Shown: positions 8,194-17,054, counted from the stretch's first letter. The stretch is 32,866 bases of DNA from an uncultured Porphyromonadaceae bacterium (GCA_947178165.1 CAMWXH010000023.1:1-32866); one strand, 5' to 3'. The notes: generated from the letters alone by a model not told the origin. Made by a program: numbers and translations.

Positions 8194-9271
8194 AAATATC
8201 GTCGAGCTTCGCAATGAAACACTTCCAGGAGAGATTGGTTTCATATTCCTTCAGAGCCTCGCTTCCCAGTCTTGCGCGTAGCCCTTGATCGGAAGCGAGC
8301 CTCTTCATCGCTTCGGCCAGAGTGGCCGAGTCAGCGGGAGGCACGAAGAGAGCCGATTCGCCATCAGCAAGATATTCTGTCTGCGCCCCATTGCGCGTGC
8401 ATATCTGAGGGCGGCCGAGAGCCATATATCTCAGGTTGCCAAGGCCGAAAGCCTCGCTCTCCACCGAAGGGACCACCCCGAAATGTGAGCGAGCTATCAG
8501 GTCGGTCGGATCCTCGCACCCCGTGTTCCAGTCGATCGTATCCATCACCTCCCTTATCATCGCCCTTTTGCGGAGACGGTCGAGGAAATCCGGACTCCCC
8601 GAGCCGGCAATCACCAGCCTTACCCTCACATTGCGGAGGGCCATCAGGGCATCGATGAGAGTCTCCAGCCCCTTCCCCTCAGCTATGGGGCCGTGATATA
8701 TGGCCGTGACGGGGCCTTTCTCCGGTTCGGGAAGAGGAGCGGCGACTGCCGGAAGATAGAGGCTGTTGTGAAGCACATAGACCTTATCCTCCGATATCGG
8801 CAGTTTCTTATCTTCCCACGACCTGCAGAAACGGTCGAAAGCCAGCCGGGAAACAAAAATATGTGCATCGATATTGGCATAGAGCCTTCGGAAAATGCCT
8901 GAATCGCGTCCTTTCCTTACAGCATGCCGCGTCACTGCAATCTTCACGTCAGGACGCTTTGCCAGCCAGCGGGCCATCATTGCAGTGTAGGCATCGCGAT
9001 ATCTGTGAGCGTGAAGCAGTGTCTCCCCTTTCGGGAGAGAGCGTATGAAGCGCGCCACCCTCAGTATAGATGTAAAATCAAGAAACCCACGCAGAGGGGC
9101 GTGAGTCACCTTGATACCGTTTGCCGTAAATCTTGAATCGATTGCGTGCGCCCCCTTTGTGAGTGCTTCCACGTTCCAGCCTCGCTCCTTGTAATGACGG
9201 CAGATGTCGAGAGCGTAAGTCTGCGCTCCCGCCATCATATTGCCGTTTACGATGTGGATAAGGTTTCGCAT
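8168..9271 (-). CDS. Glycosyltransferase family 4 protein with altered E-x7-E motif
   Basis: A GT-B fold retaining glycosyltransferase. The N-terminal domain starts with a Rossmann strand and glycine-rich loop ('VNGNMMAGAQTYALDIC'). The C-terminal nucleotide-sugar domain begins at 'AIYHGPIAEGKGLETLIDAL' and includes 'LVIAGSGSPDFLDRL'. The usual E-x7-E motif reads 'EAFGLGNLR', so the second Glu, which normally contacts the nucleotide sugar, is Arg. The rest of the region ('MALGRP', 'NGAQTEYLADGESALFVPP') looks intact. No signal peptide is seen and the protein is expected to be cytosolic or membrane-associated. It overlaps the start of the DUF2723 gene by about 26 bp and lies 33 bp after the ald-like gene. 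Donor and acceptor sugars cannot be told from sequence. Confidence 0.88.
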   Translation of the reverse strand: MRNLIHIVNGNMMAGAQTYALDICRHYKERGWNVEALTKGAHAIDSRFTANGIKVTHAPLRGFLDFTSILRVARFIRSLPKGETLLHAHRYRDAYTAMMARWLAKRPDVKIAVTRHAVRKGRDSGIFRRLYANIDAHIFVSRLAFDRFCRSWEDKKLPISEDKVYVLHNSLYLPAVAAPLPEPEKGPVTAIYHGPIAEGKGLETLIDALMALRNVRVRLVIAGSGSPDFLDRLRKRAMIREVMDTIDWNTGCEDPTDLIARSHFGVVPSVESEAFGLGNLRYMALGRPQICTRNGAQTEYLADGESALFVPPADSATLAEAMKRLASDQGLRARLGSEALKEYETNLSWKCFIAKLDDIYENCFRTT

Positions 9272-9304
9272 TCACTCACTCAATTGGCGTCGGTCGGAAA
9301 TCAA

Positions 9305-10411
9305 TTAATTCGCCCCTCCCGAAAGCATCACGGAAATATCCACGCTTGGCATCGAGAGATATGAGCCTATCAATTTGTCAACAAGTTTGCCGTTATAGGT
9401 CACGATTCCGCACTGCACTCCCGGAGTTGTGGCGATCATGCCGGGGAAAGAATCTTTAAGCTGCATTTCCGAAATGAAATTCACCAGGGCGTTCGACATA
9501 GCCATTGCCACCGTGCGCGGCACCGATATTGAAGGATGAGTCTCATTGAGGTCGAGCACATACACATTCTCCTTCATGGCCGCCGAGAGATTCTTGGGGA
9601 ACTCGAAATTTCGAGTGGTGAGGCCGGTTATTATTACATCGGCAGATTTCACTTTATTGTAAAGCACCCGTGGATGGATTGCGATAGCATCCACCAGATG
9701 ACCGCATTCGCGTTTCACCTCCTGAAGGGCGCTGATGTCATTATCCATCAGTGTCACCCTCGCGCCTTGAGCCACCGCCGACTTGGCCGCCGCAACCATC
9801 TCGGTGCCAACGCCGATGAGCAGAACTTCGCAAGGATTAAGGCCTGCCACTGAAGCAAGCAGCACGCCCTTCCCTCCGCCAAGATATGAAAGGGCCTCCT
9901 GAGCATACATTATGGCTCCACGGCCGTCGATTTCATCAATTATGTTGGCGAATACCTCAATCTCGTTATGGCTCACCATATTGTCGAGGCATCCGGTGGT
10001 GATGTGCTGTGAGAGCAGGGCTTTGATTGTGGCTTGCTCGAAAAGGGCCGAGCCCATCATGCAGAGCAAACCGGCTCCTTTCTGCATCTTCTTTATATCT
10101 TTGGCGCGAAGGGGAGAATAGGATAGCACAAGCGGAGAACGCAAGGCCTCATCGCGGGTTACAATCTTCACGCCATATTCTGCGTATGTTTCATCGGAGA
10201 AGCTCACGTCAACTCCGGCTCCTGCCTCCATGCATATTTTCACCCCTGCGGATGTAAGCATGCCGCACGCCTCGGGAGTGAGGAGCATGCGTGTCTCATC
10301 GGTATCGGGATAATTCCCCACCATGCCGATCCTAAGGCCGGATTCCACTCTCTCAACGGTCTCGACCATCTCCTGGGGGTCGAGCATAATATCATTATCT
10401 TGATTTGTCAT
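9305..10411 (-). CDS. Alanine dehydrogenase-like protein, divergent catalytic site
   Basis: A member of the alanine dehydrogenase / transhydrogenase alpha family (368 aa). An N-terminal catalytic-like domain ('ETRMLLTPEACGML') is followed by an NAD-binding Rossmann domain with 'LLIGVGTEMVAAAKSAV' and 'TLMDND', and the typical 'TTPGVQCGIVTYNGKL' near the end. In true alanine dehydrogenases a conserved Lys lies in 'VKEP' and a His in 'LHLA'; here the matching places read 'SYSPL' and 'MGSALF', so both appear to be missing. The protein may therefore not oxidise alanine, although this group is routinely annotated that way in Bacteroidales. A good promoter lies just upstream. It is followed at 33 bp by a GT4 gene, so the two may be cotranscribed. 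Confidence 0.75.
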   Translation of the reverse strand: MTNQDNDIMLDPQEMVETVERVESGLRIGMVGNYPDTDETRMLLTPEACGMLTSAGVKICMEAGAGVDVSFSDETYAEYGVKIVTRDEALRSPLVLSYSPLRAKDIKKMQKGAGLLCMMGSALFEQATIKALLSQHITTGCLDNMVSHNEIEVFANIIDEIDGRGAIMYAQEALSYLGGGKGVLLASVAGLNPCEVLLIGVGTEMVAAAKSAVAQGARVTLMDNDISALQEVKRECGHLVDAIAIHPRVLYNKVKSADVIITGLTTRNFEFPKNLSAAMKENVYVLDLNETHPSISVPRTVAMAMSNALVNFISEMQLKDSFPGMIATTPGVQCGIVTYNGKLVDKLIGSYLSMPSVDISVMLSGGAN

Positions 10412-10431
10412 GGCTCAGAAATTTATTGCCT

Positions 10432-10462
10432 TAAAATTAACATTTAAATTTCTATTGGCAAA
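10432..10462 (-). promoter_or_regulatory. Promoter of the ald-like gene
   Basis: The minus strand reads TTTG - 19 nt - TAATTTTA, one base off the Bacteroides consensus in the -7 element. It lies in the 56-bp gap between aroK and the ald-like gene, about 20 bp before the ATG, and would start the ald-GT4-DUF2723 unit independently of aroK. Confidence 0.55.
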
Positions 10463-10467
10463 ATTTT

Positions 10468-11007
10468 TCACAGCAGAAACCTCTTTTTAAACTCCTCCAC
10501 TGAAGAATCAATCTGAAATCTATCCTCGAGCAGATTGCCCGGAAACACTATGCCGGCTTGGGAATAGAATGGTTTGCGCTTCTCCAGACCCTTTGCCACC
10601 TCCAGCCTTATCTCCTCCTCGCTTTTGCCGGCCATAAGCGGGCGCCGCGCATTATTGACTACAAGGCGGCGCACAATGCATTCCGGTTCCGTATCGAGGA
10701 AAACCGTTTGGCCGCGTTGGTTCATGAAGTCCATATTGTCGAAGAAACAGGGTGTCCCTCCGCCGCAGGAGATCACTGTCTTTTCAAATTCACCGGCCTC
10801 TTTAAGCATTGCGCTCTCCTTGCGCCTGAAACCCTCCTCGCCGTCAGTGGCGAAAATCTCGCGCACCGATTTGCGGAAGCGCTGTTCGATATAGAAATCC
10901 AGGTCGATGAAGTTCCATCCTATGGAGCGTGCCAAGGCGCGCCCGAGGGTAGTTTTCCCGGAGGCCATGTAGCCTATGATGAAAATGCGGTCTATGTTAT
11001 TTTTCAT
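10468..11007 (-). CDS. aroK: Shikimate kinase
   Basis: Shikimate kinase phosphorylates shikimate with ATP in the chorismate (aromatic amino acid) pathway in the cytosol. Walker A is GYMASGKT at residues 12-19. The shikimate-binding DxD is 'DLD' at 35-37, a conserved Arg lies in 'EGFRRKE', the 'SCGGGTP' loop follows, and the lid Arg is in 'ARRPLM'. At 179 aa it has normal length for the family. Its ATG overlaps the stop of the upstream GT4 gene by 4 bp (ATGA), so translation is likely coupled. This link between an aromatic pathway enzyme and a glycosyltransferase is positional only. Confidence 0.94.
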   Translation of the reverse strand: MKNNIDRIFIIGYMASGKTTLGRALARSIGWNFIDLDFYIEQRFRKSVREIFATDGEEGFRRKESAMLKEAGEFEKTVISCGGGTPCFFDNMDFMNQRGQTVFLDTEPECIVRRLVVNNARRPLMAGKSEEEIRLEVAKGLEKRKPFYSQAGIVFPGNLLEDRFQIDSSVEEFKKRFLL

Positions 11008-11987
11008 ATAAAAAAGGGATAGGAGGCTGAAGCGGCCTGTCGGGTCATCTGCGGCTGAACGGGATTTAAAGTCTCGCCGTTCATCACCTTTTCATATTTC
11101 GACAGGTATGCCTTTGCCATTGTGTGCGAATTGAAGAGGTCGCCGGCATAGTCACGGCATCTTGCCGGGTCGAATCCTGCGCCATCCTCTATTGCTTTTG
11201 CAAGATCGGTGGCTGAATTGGAAAGGAAACCGCATTCTCCCACGAGTTCAGGGAGGGAGCCGTAGGGGGTGCCGTAAAGTGGGGCGCCATACCAGAAAGA
11301 TTCGGTTATGGCAAGCCCGAAAGGCTCGGGCCATATCACAGGGAATACCAGGCCTCGCGACCGCGGGATGATGCGCGCCTTTTCGGCATCGGTCACCATG
11401 CCGTGGAATTTTGCATTAAAGTCGGTAGAAAATTTTATACCCATCTTCAAGCTCAGGCGATTGGCACCCAATATATCGATGGGGAGAGAAGCAAGCCGGG
11501 CAGTCCGGATTGCCCCCTTCATGTTCTTTACTCTCCAGGCCCCCTTGCCGAGGAAATGGAGCCGGTTTCTGCTATTGCTGATGTCGGTCATGGGGTAGCG
11601 GTTCCAGTCAAGGCCGTTATAAACGAACTGGTCGCTGCCATATCTCCGGGCATGGTCGGATGAGACGAAAACGGAATTTTTGTCAAGCTGCACGCACGGC
11701 GCATTGTTGCCGTGAATGGTGACGATATAGGGCTTGTCTAATGAACCGAGATCAGGGAGGTTGTTAAAATGAATCACGTCAACACCGTGGGGTACAAGTT
11801 CGGCTATCGTCTTCCCGGGCACAATCTCCACCACCTCAGCAAAAGGGCAGACGCTTCCCTTGGCTGCAAGAAGCTTAACTTCATGACCCATCGAAGAGAG
11901 GGCGGCACCGAGATCCCACACCACTCTTTCAGTGCCGCCATAGGCCTGAGCCGGAAGCACGCTATTGCAAACCAAGGCGATTTTCAT
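11004..11987 (-). CDS. Glycosyltransferase family 4 protein
   Basis: A 327-aa GT-B glycosyltransferase. The N-terminal domain begins 'MKIALVCNSVLPAQAYGGTER', with the usual GGTE-type loop and then 'LGAALSSMGHEVKLLA'. The C-terminal domain carries 'GKGAWRVKNMKGAIR' and an intact E-x7-E motif in 'PEPFGLAITESFWYGAP'. It is a little shorter than most GT4 enzymes (about 350-400 aa) but both domains look complete. It starts 49 bp after the DUF2752 gene and overlaps aroK by 4 bp. The sugar donor is unknown. In contrast to the GT4 at 8168, the motif here is canonical. Confidence 0.88.
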   Translation of the reverse strand: MKIALVCNSVLPAQAYGGTERVVWDLGAALSSMGHEVKLLAAKGSVCPFAEVVEIVPGKTIAELVPHGVDVIHFNNLPDLGSLDKPYIVTIHGNNAPCVQLDKNSVFVSSDHARRYGSDQFVYNGLDWNRYPMTDISNSRNRLHFLGKGAWRVKNMKGAIRTARLASLPIDILGANRLSLKMGIKFSTDFNAKFHGMVTDAEKARIIPRSRGLVFPVIWPEPFGLAITESFWYGAPLYGTPYGSLPELVGECGFLSNSATDLAKAIEDGAGFDPARCRDYAGDLFNSHTMAKAYLSKYEKVMNGETLNPVQPQMTRQAASASYPFFI

Positions 11988-12036
11988 AGGGAAATAACAA
12001 CGTTTATTCTATTCATTATTTTCTTCGGCTCCTTCG

Positions 12037-12414
12037 TCATAAGATATTCCTTAACACTCCCCATGCCAGAATGGCAGCTCCTATTGCGGAAATCATGGTT
12101 GTGGAATGGAATATCCTGAAAAGACGTGGTGTCTTGTCGGGGAAAAATTCGAGCCAGACATAGATGAGGATGACAGGAGAAATGCATATCAGGAAAGGGT
12201 TGTGACGCCACGCGGCGGCCAGATCGGCGTGAAGCAGTGCATGTATCATCCGCTGCGAACCGCATCCGGGACAATCCAGACCCGTAAGACGGTGAAACAC
12301 ACACTGGGGCATCGCACGGCTCACTTCCGGGTTGACCGTGAAATAGAACACGGCAAGGAATATGAACAACGCGAGGGCAGTGATGGTTATGATTCGTCGC
12401 TTTGCAACAGTCAT
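12037..12414 (-). CDS. DUF2752 membrane protein
   Basis: A small membrane protein of 125 aa with the family signature 'HRLTGLDCPGCGSQR', in which the two cysteines flank PGC, and the following 'LHADLAAAWRHNP'. Three hydrophobic segments are visible: residues near 10-28, 75-92 and the C-terminus. The start at 12414 is chosen because its A is shared with the stop of the upstream CD225 gene (TGATG), which implies coupled translation; an upstream ATG would extend deep into that gene. The family is often paired with CD225/dispanin-like genes in Bacteroidetes. Function is unknown. Confidence 0.85.
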   Translation of the reverse strand: MTVAKRRIITITALALFIFLAVFYFTVNPEVSRAMPQCVFHRLTGLDCPGCGSQRMIHALLHADLAAAWRHNPFLICISPVILIYVWLEFFPDKTPRLFRIFHSTTMISAIGAAILAWGVLRNIL

Positions 12415-12893
12415 CAGGAGGGGGAAAGGAGAGTGAGGGGTAGATAGAGAGCCATTCCGATAACTCCGAGCACTATTGACACGATAATCCATATCTGAGC
12501 CCTGTCTGAACATCTTTTCGCACCCTCATAATCCTTTGCATAATATTTTGAGCTTACCTGGGCGCTGTAAATGATGGCCACGATTGCAGGCACGAAGCAG
12601 CACAGCACAAGCGCAAGCACCGACCACACCATATATGTAGGTGGCATCGGTTCGAGCTCCTGCTGATAGGGACCGTAGGGATTTCCTGGAACCGGTTGTT
12701 GCGGTGTCGGTTGCTGCGGAGCAGGTTGGTTATTATATTCCGGTCCTTCGGGAACAGGCGGGGGAGTCGATTCCTTCACTTTTTCAGGGTCGAAATCCAG
12801 TTTGAGTCTCTTTGCCCATTCCTCATCGGGAGTGGGAGGAGGGGTTGCGGGTTCGGGAGGAGTGGGAGGAACGGGAGGAGTCTGATTATCCAT
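12414..12893 (-). CDS. CD225/dispanin family membrane protein
   Basis: A 159-aa protein with a long proline-rich N-terminal half ('TPPVPPTPPEPATPPPTP') and two C-terminal membrane helices in CD225 (interferon-induced transmembrane-like) arrangement. Helix one is 'YMVWSVLALVLCCFVPAIVAI'-like, then the conserved loop 'YSAQVSSKYYAKDYEGAKRCSDRA', and a second helix 'IWIIVSIVLGVIGMAL'. The family is known for tail-anchored membrane insertion; its bacterial role is unknown. It forms a translationally coupled pair with the DUF2752 gene. No clear promoter was identified in the 63-bp gap upstream. Confidence 0.88.
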   Translation of the reverse strand: MDNQTPPVPPTPPEPATPPPTPDEEWAKRLKLDFDPEKVKESTPPPVPEGPEYNNQPAPQQPTPQQPVPGNPYGPYQQELEPMPPTYMVWSVLALVLCCFVPAIVAIIYSAQVSSKYYAKDYEGAKRCSDRAQIWIIVSIVLGVIGMALYLPLTLLSPS

Positions 12894-12956
12894 TATCTGA
12901 ATTTTAAGAATTTTCTATCTGAATGTTTAAGAGTCTTTTGCAATTAGCCGCCGGAT

Positions 12957-14789
12957 TCACACTTGCTGCATATCCACAAGTTTCTTGTATATGCCGTGCT
13001 GCTTGATAAGCTGGTCGTGAGTGCCTTCTTCTGCAATCCGGCCATTATTGAGCACGCATATCTTGTCGGCATTCACGATGGTAGAGAGACGGTGAGCTAC
13101 AACCACGGTGGTGCGGTCTTTCATGAGATTCTCAAGGGCTTCCTGCACAAGGCGTTCGCTCTCGGTGTCGAGTGCGGAGGTGGCTTCGTCGAGGATAAGT
13201 ATAGACGGATTTTTAAGCAACGCCCGGGCAATGCTTATTCTCTGTCGCTGTCCCCCCGAAAGGCGGCAGCCGCGGTCGCCGATAAGGGTGTCGTAGCCAT
13301 TCTCAGTCTCCATAATGAAATCGTGGGCATTCGCTATCTTGGCCGCCTCGATCACCTCTTCGCGTGTAGCCTCCGGTTTTGCGAAGGCTATGTTGTTGAA
13401 AATAGTGTCGTTGAAGAGAATAGCCTCCTGATTCACGTTCCCCATTAATGAGCGGAGGTCTTTTTTCCGGAGGTCGGTTATGTCGGTGTCTCCGACAAAT
13501 ATTTTCCCCTCCTGAATATCATAGAAACGTGGAATCAGATCGAGCATAGTCGATTTCCCGGAGCCTGATTGACCCACTATCGCCACAGTCTGTCCGGGCT
13601 TGATGTCGAGGTTGATATTGGAAAGCACATCGCGCGAACCGTCGTAGCTGAATGTGACATTGCGGAAAGATATTCCCGGTTCCTCAATCTTCGGCAGCGG
13701 TTTGGGATTTTCCGGATCCTTTATCGGGTTGTCGGCATCAAGGATCTTGTCGATACGGGTCATGGCGGCCATGCCTTTCTGAATGGTATAGCCTGTTTTG
13801 GTAAGCTCCTTTGCCGGGTTGATAATGTTATAGAACATCAGTAGGTAGAAAATGAACATCGAAGCGTCGATGAACGATTTTCCGTTGAGGATGAGCGATC
13901 CCCCGAACCAAAGGATGGTTGCCACTGCGCAGATGCCTATAAATTCGCTCATAGGATGGGCAAGAGCAAGACGGCGCGACACAGCGTTATTGACATTATA
14001 GAAACGGTTGGTGAGCCGTTTGAACCTCTGGTCCATCTCATTCTCGGCATTGAAAGCCTTGACAATCCTCAATCCGCCGATTGTCTCCTCTATGTTGGTG
14101 AGGATGTCGCCTCCAAGCTGTTGCGATTCGAGCGAGACAGCGCGCAATTTCTTTCCGACCACACCGAGTATTCCCCCGAAAACAGGGATAGCGACGAAAA
14201 CGAATATAGTGAGCTGCCAGCTCACATAGATCATCACGGCCAGGGATACGATGATATTCAGAGGGTATCTTATCACTGAAGCGATGCTCGACATCACCGA
14301 TGCCTGCAGCTCCTTGACGTCTGCCGAGGAGCGGGCCAGTATGTCTCCTTTCCTTTCATTGGTGAAGAAGCCGATAGGGAGAGAGATAATCTTTTCATAC
14401 ATATCGTTGCGAATGTCTCTCTCCACCCCGTTTGAAACCGGGAATATGAACCAGTCGGACGCATATTGCGATAACACTTTTATAAGCGTCATCCCCACGA
14501 AGAAGGCGCAGAGGAGAGCCAGGGCATTCGAAGCCCCGTGTGTCTGCATGAAGGTGGTGATGTAATAATAGAAGTTATTGACCATGGCATCGTTGAAGTT
14601 GCCGGCCGAGACTTCCATGTAGGTGTATTCCTTTGTCTCAATGCTGAAAAGAACATTGAGAATAGGCATGATGAAAGCGAAAGAGAAGACGGTGAAGAGG
14701 GTGGTCAGCACATTGAAGAAGATGCTGAGCACGACATTCCATTTATAGGCGGTTACAAACCGCATTACAAATCTGAAGAAATCTTTCAT
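12957..14789 (-). CDS. ABC exporter, fused membrane and ATPase domains (MsbA-like)
   Basis: A 610-aa half-transporter of the type that flips lipid A core or exports lipids and drugs. Six membrane helices occupy roughly residues 1-320. The ATPase domain has Walker A GQSGSGKST at 406-414, a Q-loop Gln near 454, the signature LSGGQ at 510-514, Walker B ILILDE at 530-535 and the H-loop His at 566, all intact. The start at 14789 (MKDFFRFVMRF) is supported by a promoter at 14828-14858; the upstream start at 14969 would lie inside the acyltransferase gene. The neighbouring LpxL-like acyltransferase makes a lipid A role plausible, but ABC half-transporters of other substrates look alike. Confidence 0.9.
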   Translation of the reverse strand: MKDFFRFVMRFVTAYKWNVVLSIFFNVLTTLFTVFSFAFIMPILNVLFSIETKEYTYMEVSAGNFNDAMVNNFYYYITTFMQTHGASNALALLCAFFVGMTLIKVLSQYASDWFIFPVSNGVERDIRNDMYEKIISLPIGFFTNERKGDILARSSADVKELQASVMSSIASVIRYPLNIIVSLAVMIYVSWQLTIFVFVAIPVFGGILGVVGKKLRAVSLESQQLGGDILTNIEETIGGLRIVKAFNAENEMDQRFKRLTNRFYNVNNAVSRRLALAHPMSEFIGICAVATILWFGGSLILNGKSFIDASMFIFYLLMFYNIINPAKELTKTGYTIQKGMAAMTRIDKILDADNPIKDPENPKPLPKIEEPGISFRNVTFSYDGSRDVLSNINLDIKPGQTVAIVGQSGSGKSTMLDLIPRFYDIQEGKIFVGDTDITDLRKKDLRSLMGNVNQEAILFNDTIFNNIAFAKPEATREEVIEAAKIANAHDFIMETENGYDTLIGDRGCRLSGGQRQRISIARALLKNPSILILDEATSALDTESERLVQEALENLMKDRTTVVVAHRLSTIVNADKICVLNNGRIAEEGTHDQLIKQHGIYKKLVDMQQV

Positions 14790-14827
14790 TAGCAGGTCAG
14801 GGATTGATAGGATCTCCCTTCCGGATG

Positions 14828-14858
14828 CAAAGTTAGCAAAATATTTACAGATGGGAAA
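14828..14858 (-). promoter_or_regulatory. Promoter of the MsbA-like gene
   Basis: The minus strand reads TTTC - 19 nt - TAACTTTG, with a perfect -7 element and three of four bases at -33. It overlaps the last codons of the acyltransferase gene and lies about 40 bp before the chosen ATG at 14789, which helps to reject the longer start. Confidence 0.6.
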
Positions 14859-15780
14859 GCTGTTCCTCAGCTTTGTCGCCGAAGTATTCATCAAACATCC
14901 GGCGCGTGCGCTTCCAGCGGCGATGGCTCCATAGCCAGTATTGCGGCGCTTCGCGGATATTCTCTTCAAGGAGCTTGAAATACATCTTCGAAGGCTCGAA
15001 CACAGGCATCTCCTTGATTTTATCGGTAATCGGTATTAACCGTGCCGTGTAATATCCACGTTTGGGGCGAGATATATGCAGGAAGAAAACTTCTGCATCC
15101 AGGAAACGCGATATGCGTTCCGGACCGGTGTAGGCGTTGGTCTCATGATTGAGGAAATCCACGAACAGATGCACATTCAGGCTTGGCGCCTGGTCGGCAA
15201 TATATCCCGTTACTGATGGTATTCCTGCCCGTTTCCATTTGATAAGCGTGGGGAGAGTATCATTCATGGGTATGTTTTCAGCATGGAACCGGGTGCGGAG
15301 GCGACGGAAAAATTTATCCGAGCCTCTGTTTTCGAGTGGGTGGTAAATCTGTGCGGCTTTTCCGTGACCGCTGAGATGAAGCGGTATCGAGCTGACCCAT
15401 TCCCAATTGCAGTAGTGCCCGAGATATAGGGTAACATTGCGTCCATTGGCCATTGCACGGTCAACCTGCTCGATCCCCTCTATTTTCAGGTGACGGCGTA
15501 TGAATTTATCCGACATGGAGAAGAGTTTCACGGTCTCGAAGAAGTAATCTCCCAAGAATCGGTAAAATTCCTTCTCTATCTTCCTCCTCTCCTCCTCCGT
15601 TTTCTCAGGAAAGGCTGAGGCAAGGTTTTCTCTCACTACCTTCACCCTATATTTCACTACACTGTGGGCAAGCCATGCCAGAAAGTCGGAGAAGATGTAT
15701 AGCACCCTCAGCGGAAGCACCGAGAGTGCGCCGCAGATGGCGGTGAGGGCGAGATATGTCAGCTTTTCCGAAAATTTCAT
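14845..15780 (-). CDS. Lipid A late acyltransferase family protein (LpxL/HtrB-like)
   Basis: A 311-aa member of the lysophospholipid/lipid A acyltransferase family, which transfers an acyl chain to a lipid A precursor on the inner face of the inner membrane. One N-terminal hydrophobic anchor (residues about 8-40) is followed by the catalytic H-x4-E motif in 'LGHYCNWEW', then 'ADQAPS' and 'GPERISRFLDAEVFF', all in family order. The C-terminus 'PQYWLWSHRRWKR' is typical for the family. Its ATG lies at the edge of a 9-bp-period repeat array that separates it from the ABC-2 permease upstream. The adjacent MsbA-like exporter supports a lipid A pathway context. Confidence 0.9.
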   Translation of the reverse strand: MKFSEKLTYLALTAICGALSVLPLRVLYIFSDFLAWLAHSVVKYRVKVVRENLASAFPEKTEEERRKIEKEFYRFLGDYFFETVKLFSMSDKFIRRHLKIEGIEQVDRAMANGRNVTLYLGHYCNWEWVSSIPLHLSGHGKAAQIYHPLENRGSDKFFRRLRTRFHAENIPMNDTLPTLIKWKRAGIPSVTGYIADQAPSLNVHLFVDFLNHETNAYTGPERISRFLDAEVFFLHISRPKRGYYTARLIPITDKIKEMPVFEPSKMYFKLLEENIREAPQYWLWSHRRWKRTRRMFDEYFGDKAEEQLSHL

Positions 15781-15782
15781 TA

Positions 15783-15846
15783 TGGGCGCGGTAGGCTTAG
15801 ATAGACATTATAGGCATTATGGGCAGGGTAGGCGATTTAGGCAGAT
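15783..15846. repeat. 9-bp-period TRGGCNNNN array, locus B
   Basis: Seven units begin TGGGC, TAGGC, TAGAC, TAGGC, TGGGC, TAGGC and TAGGC, with spacers mostly of four bases (one unit is 10 bp). The array fills the gap between the stop codon of the ABC-2 permease, which lies inside it (15837-15839), and the start codon of the acyltransferase. Confidence 0.7.
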
Positions 15847-17042
15847 ATTTTCTTTTTCCTGCCGAAAATCTGGGGGCGGACCACCCATTTCCTTACTGCC
15901 CATCCAACAATCCACCATCCTCCGGCAAGAATCCAGAGCTTAATGTATTCCGGCCTCATTTGCGAGAGGGTTGAGCCGTTGGAGTTCATCTTTATGTAGC
16001 CTTCAACACCCCATGTCGAGGGACATATCGCCGAGAGGGCTTTCCATACCGGGGGCATTGCATAGCGAGGCCAGATGAGTCCGGAAAGGAAGAGGAATAG
16101 CACCGATGTGAACACCCAGGAGATGAACACTTCTTCACGTTCCGTTACAAAAGCCTGATAGGCATACCCCACCCCGCAGGCGGCGATCACCATGGGGATA
16201 AGGAAAGCAATTTCTTGCAGGAAGTCGCCGGCCATCGGGAACCGGAACATTAACGGCACATAATGGATGAGGAATATCATCGGCACGGCAATCACGGTGA
16301 TATAGCATAAAGCCTGTGCAAGCATCGTTGACAGCACCGACGGGGCGATATTGACTGGGTTATAGCCAACGAGACGCGGGTTCTCCCTCTTCGCCCCTCC
16401 GGCCATCCCGACAGCAAGGACTATGCATTGGTGAAGAATCAGTATCAGCACACCCGGCATGATGAATGAATCGAAACCGCTCCGGATGTTTCCTAACGAG
16501 ATGTCGTTGATGGGGAGGAGGTCGCCCGTGACTATTGTTGATGCAAGTGGAAGATCCTCATTGATAGTCTTGGTCTGAAGTTCTGAACCCATTTCCAGCA
16601 TCACGTTTGTTGCGGCCATGAGAAAGCCCCTGTATCTGATCAGGAGGCTCATCTCAGTGTATAGCACAGCATTTCCTGTCTCACCCCTTCCCACCTTCTT
16701 TGCAAATCCTTCAGGAATCTGGAGTATGGCATACGCCCTATGGTCGTTCACGGCCTTGCGAGCCTCCGGAAGGTCAGAGGCATATCCTATTATGTGTGCT
16801 TCGTCGCAGGCATCGATCATGCGCGTGAGCTTGCGGCTGAGGGGGGTGCGGTCGCTGTCGATGACCACCATATCCACCTCCTTCACCAGCTCGGGATTAT
16901 ATATTAATGAGTAGATGATGGGATATGCGATAGGGAGGAACAGGAAGAAGAGTATGATCCCCTGGTCATGAAACACGAGCTTGAATTCGTGGCAATAGAC
17001 CATGAAGAAGTTCCGGAATCCTTGTTTTATCTTTTTCAGCAT
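15837..17042 (-). CDS. ABC-2 type transporter permease (second of pair)
   Basis: A 401-aa membrane protein of the ABC-2 permease family (YbhR/YbhS-like). It has one N-terminal helix ('GIILFFLFLPIAYPIIYSLI'), a large extracytoplasmic loop of about 160 residues, and five or six C-terminal helices ending with 'WILAGGWWIVGWAVRKW'. Such permeases pair with a separate ATPase and, in this gene order, with a HlyD adaptor and TolC to expel small molecules across both membranes. The gene starts 12 bp after the sister permease. No ATPase gene is next to the operon. The substrate is unknown. Confidence 0.87.
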   Translation of the reverse strand: MLKKIKQGFRNFFMVYCHEFKLVFHDQGIILFFLFLPIAYPIIYSLIYNPELVKEVDMVVIDSDRTPLSRKLTRMIDACDEAHIIGYASDLPEARKAVNDHRAYAILQIPEGFAKKVGRGETGNAVLYTEMSLLIRYRGFLMAATNVMLEMGSELQTKTINEDLPLASTIVTGDLLPINDISLGNIRSGFDSFIMPGVLILILHQCIVLAVGMAGGAKRENPRLVGYNPVNIAPSVLSTMLAQALCYITVIAVPMIFLIHYVPLMFRFPMAGDFLQEIAFLIPMVIAACGVGYAYQAFVTEREEVFISWVFTSVLFLFLSGLIWPRYAMPPVWKALSAICPSTWGVEGYIKMNSNGSTLSQMRPEYIKLWILAGGWWIVGWAVRKWVVRPQIFGRKKKISA

Positions 17043-17054
17043 AATATTCTTGAA

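Noticed and set aside
12957-14789. MsbA-like protein as the missing ATPase of the ABC-2 operon
   Set aside because: It has its own six-helix membrane domain and promoter, so it is a complete half-transporter of another type.
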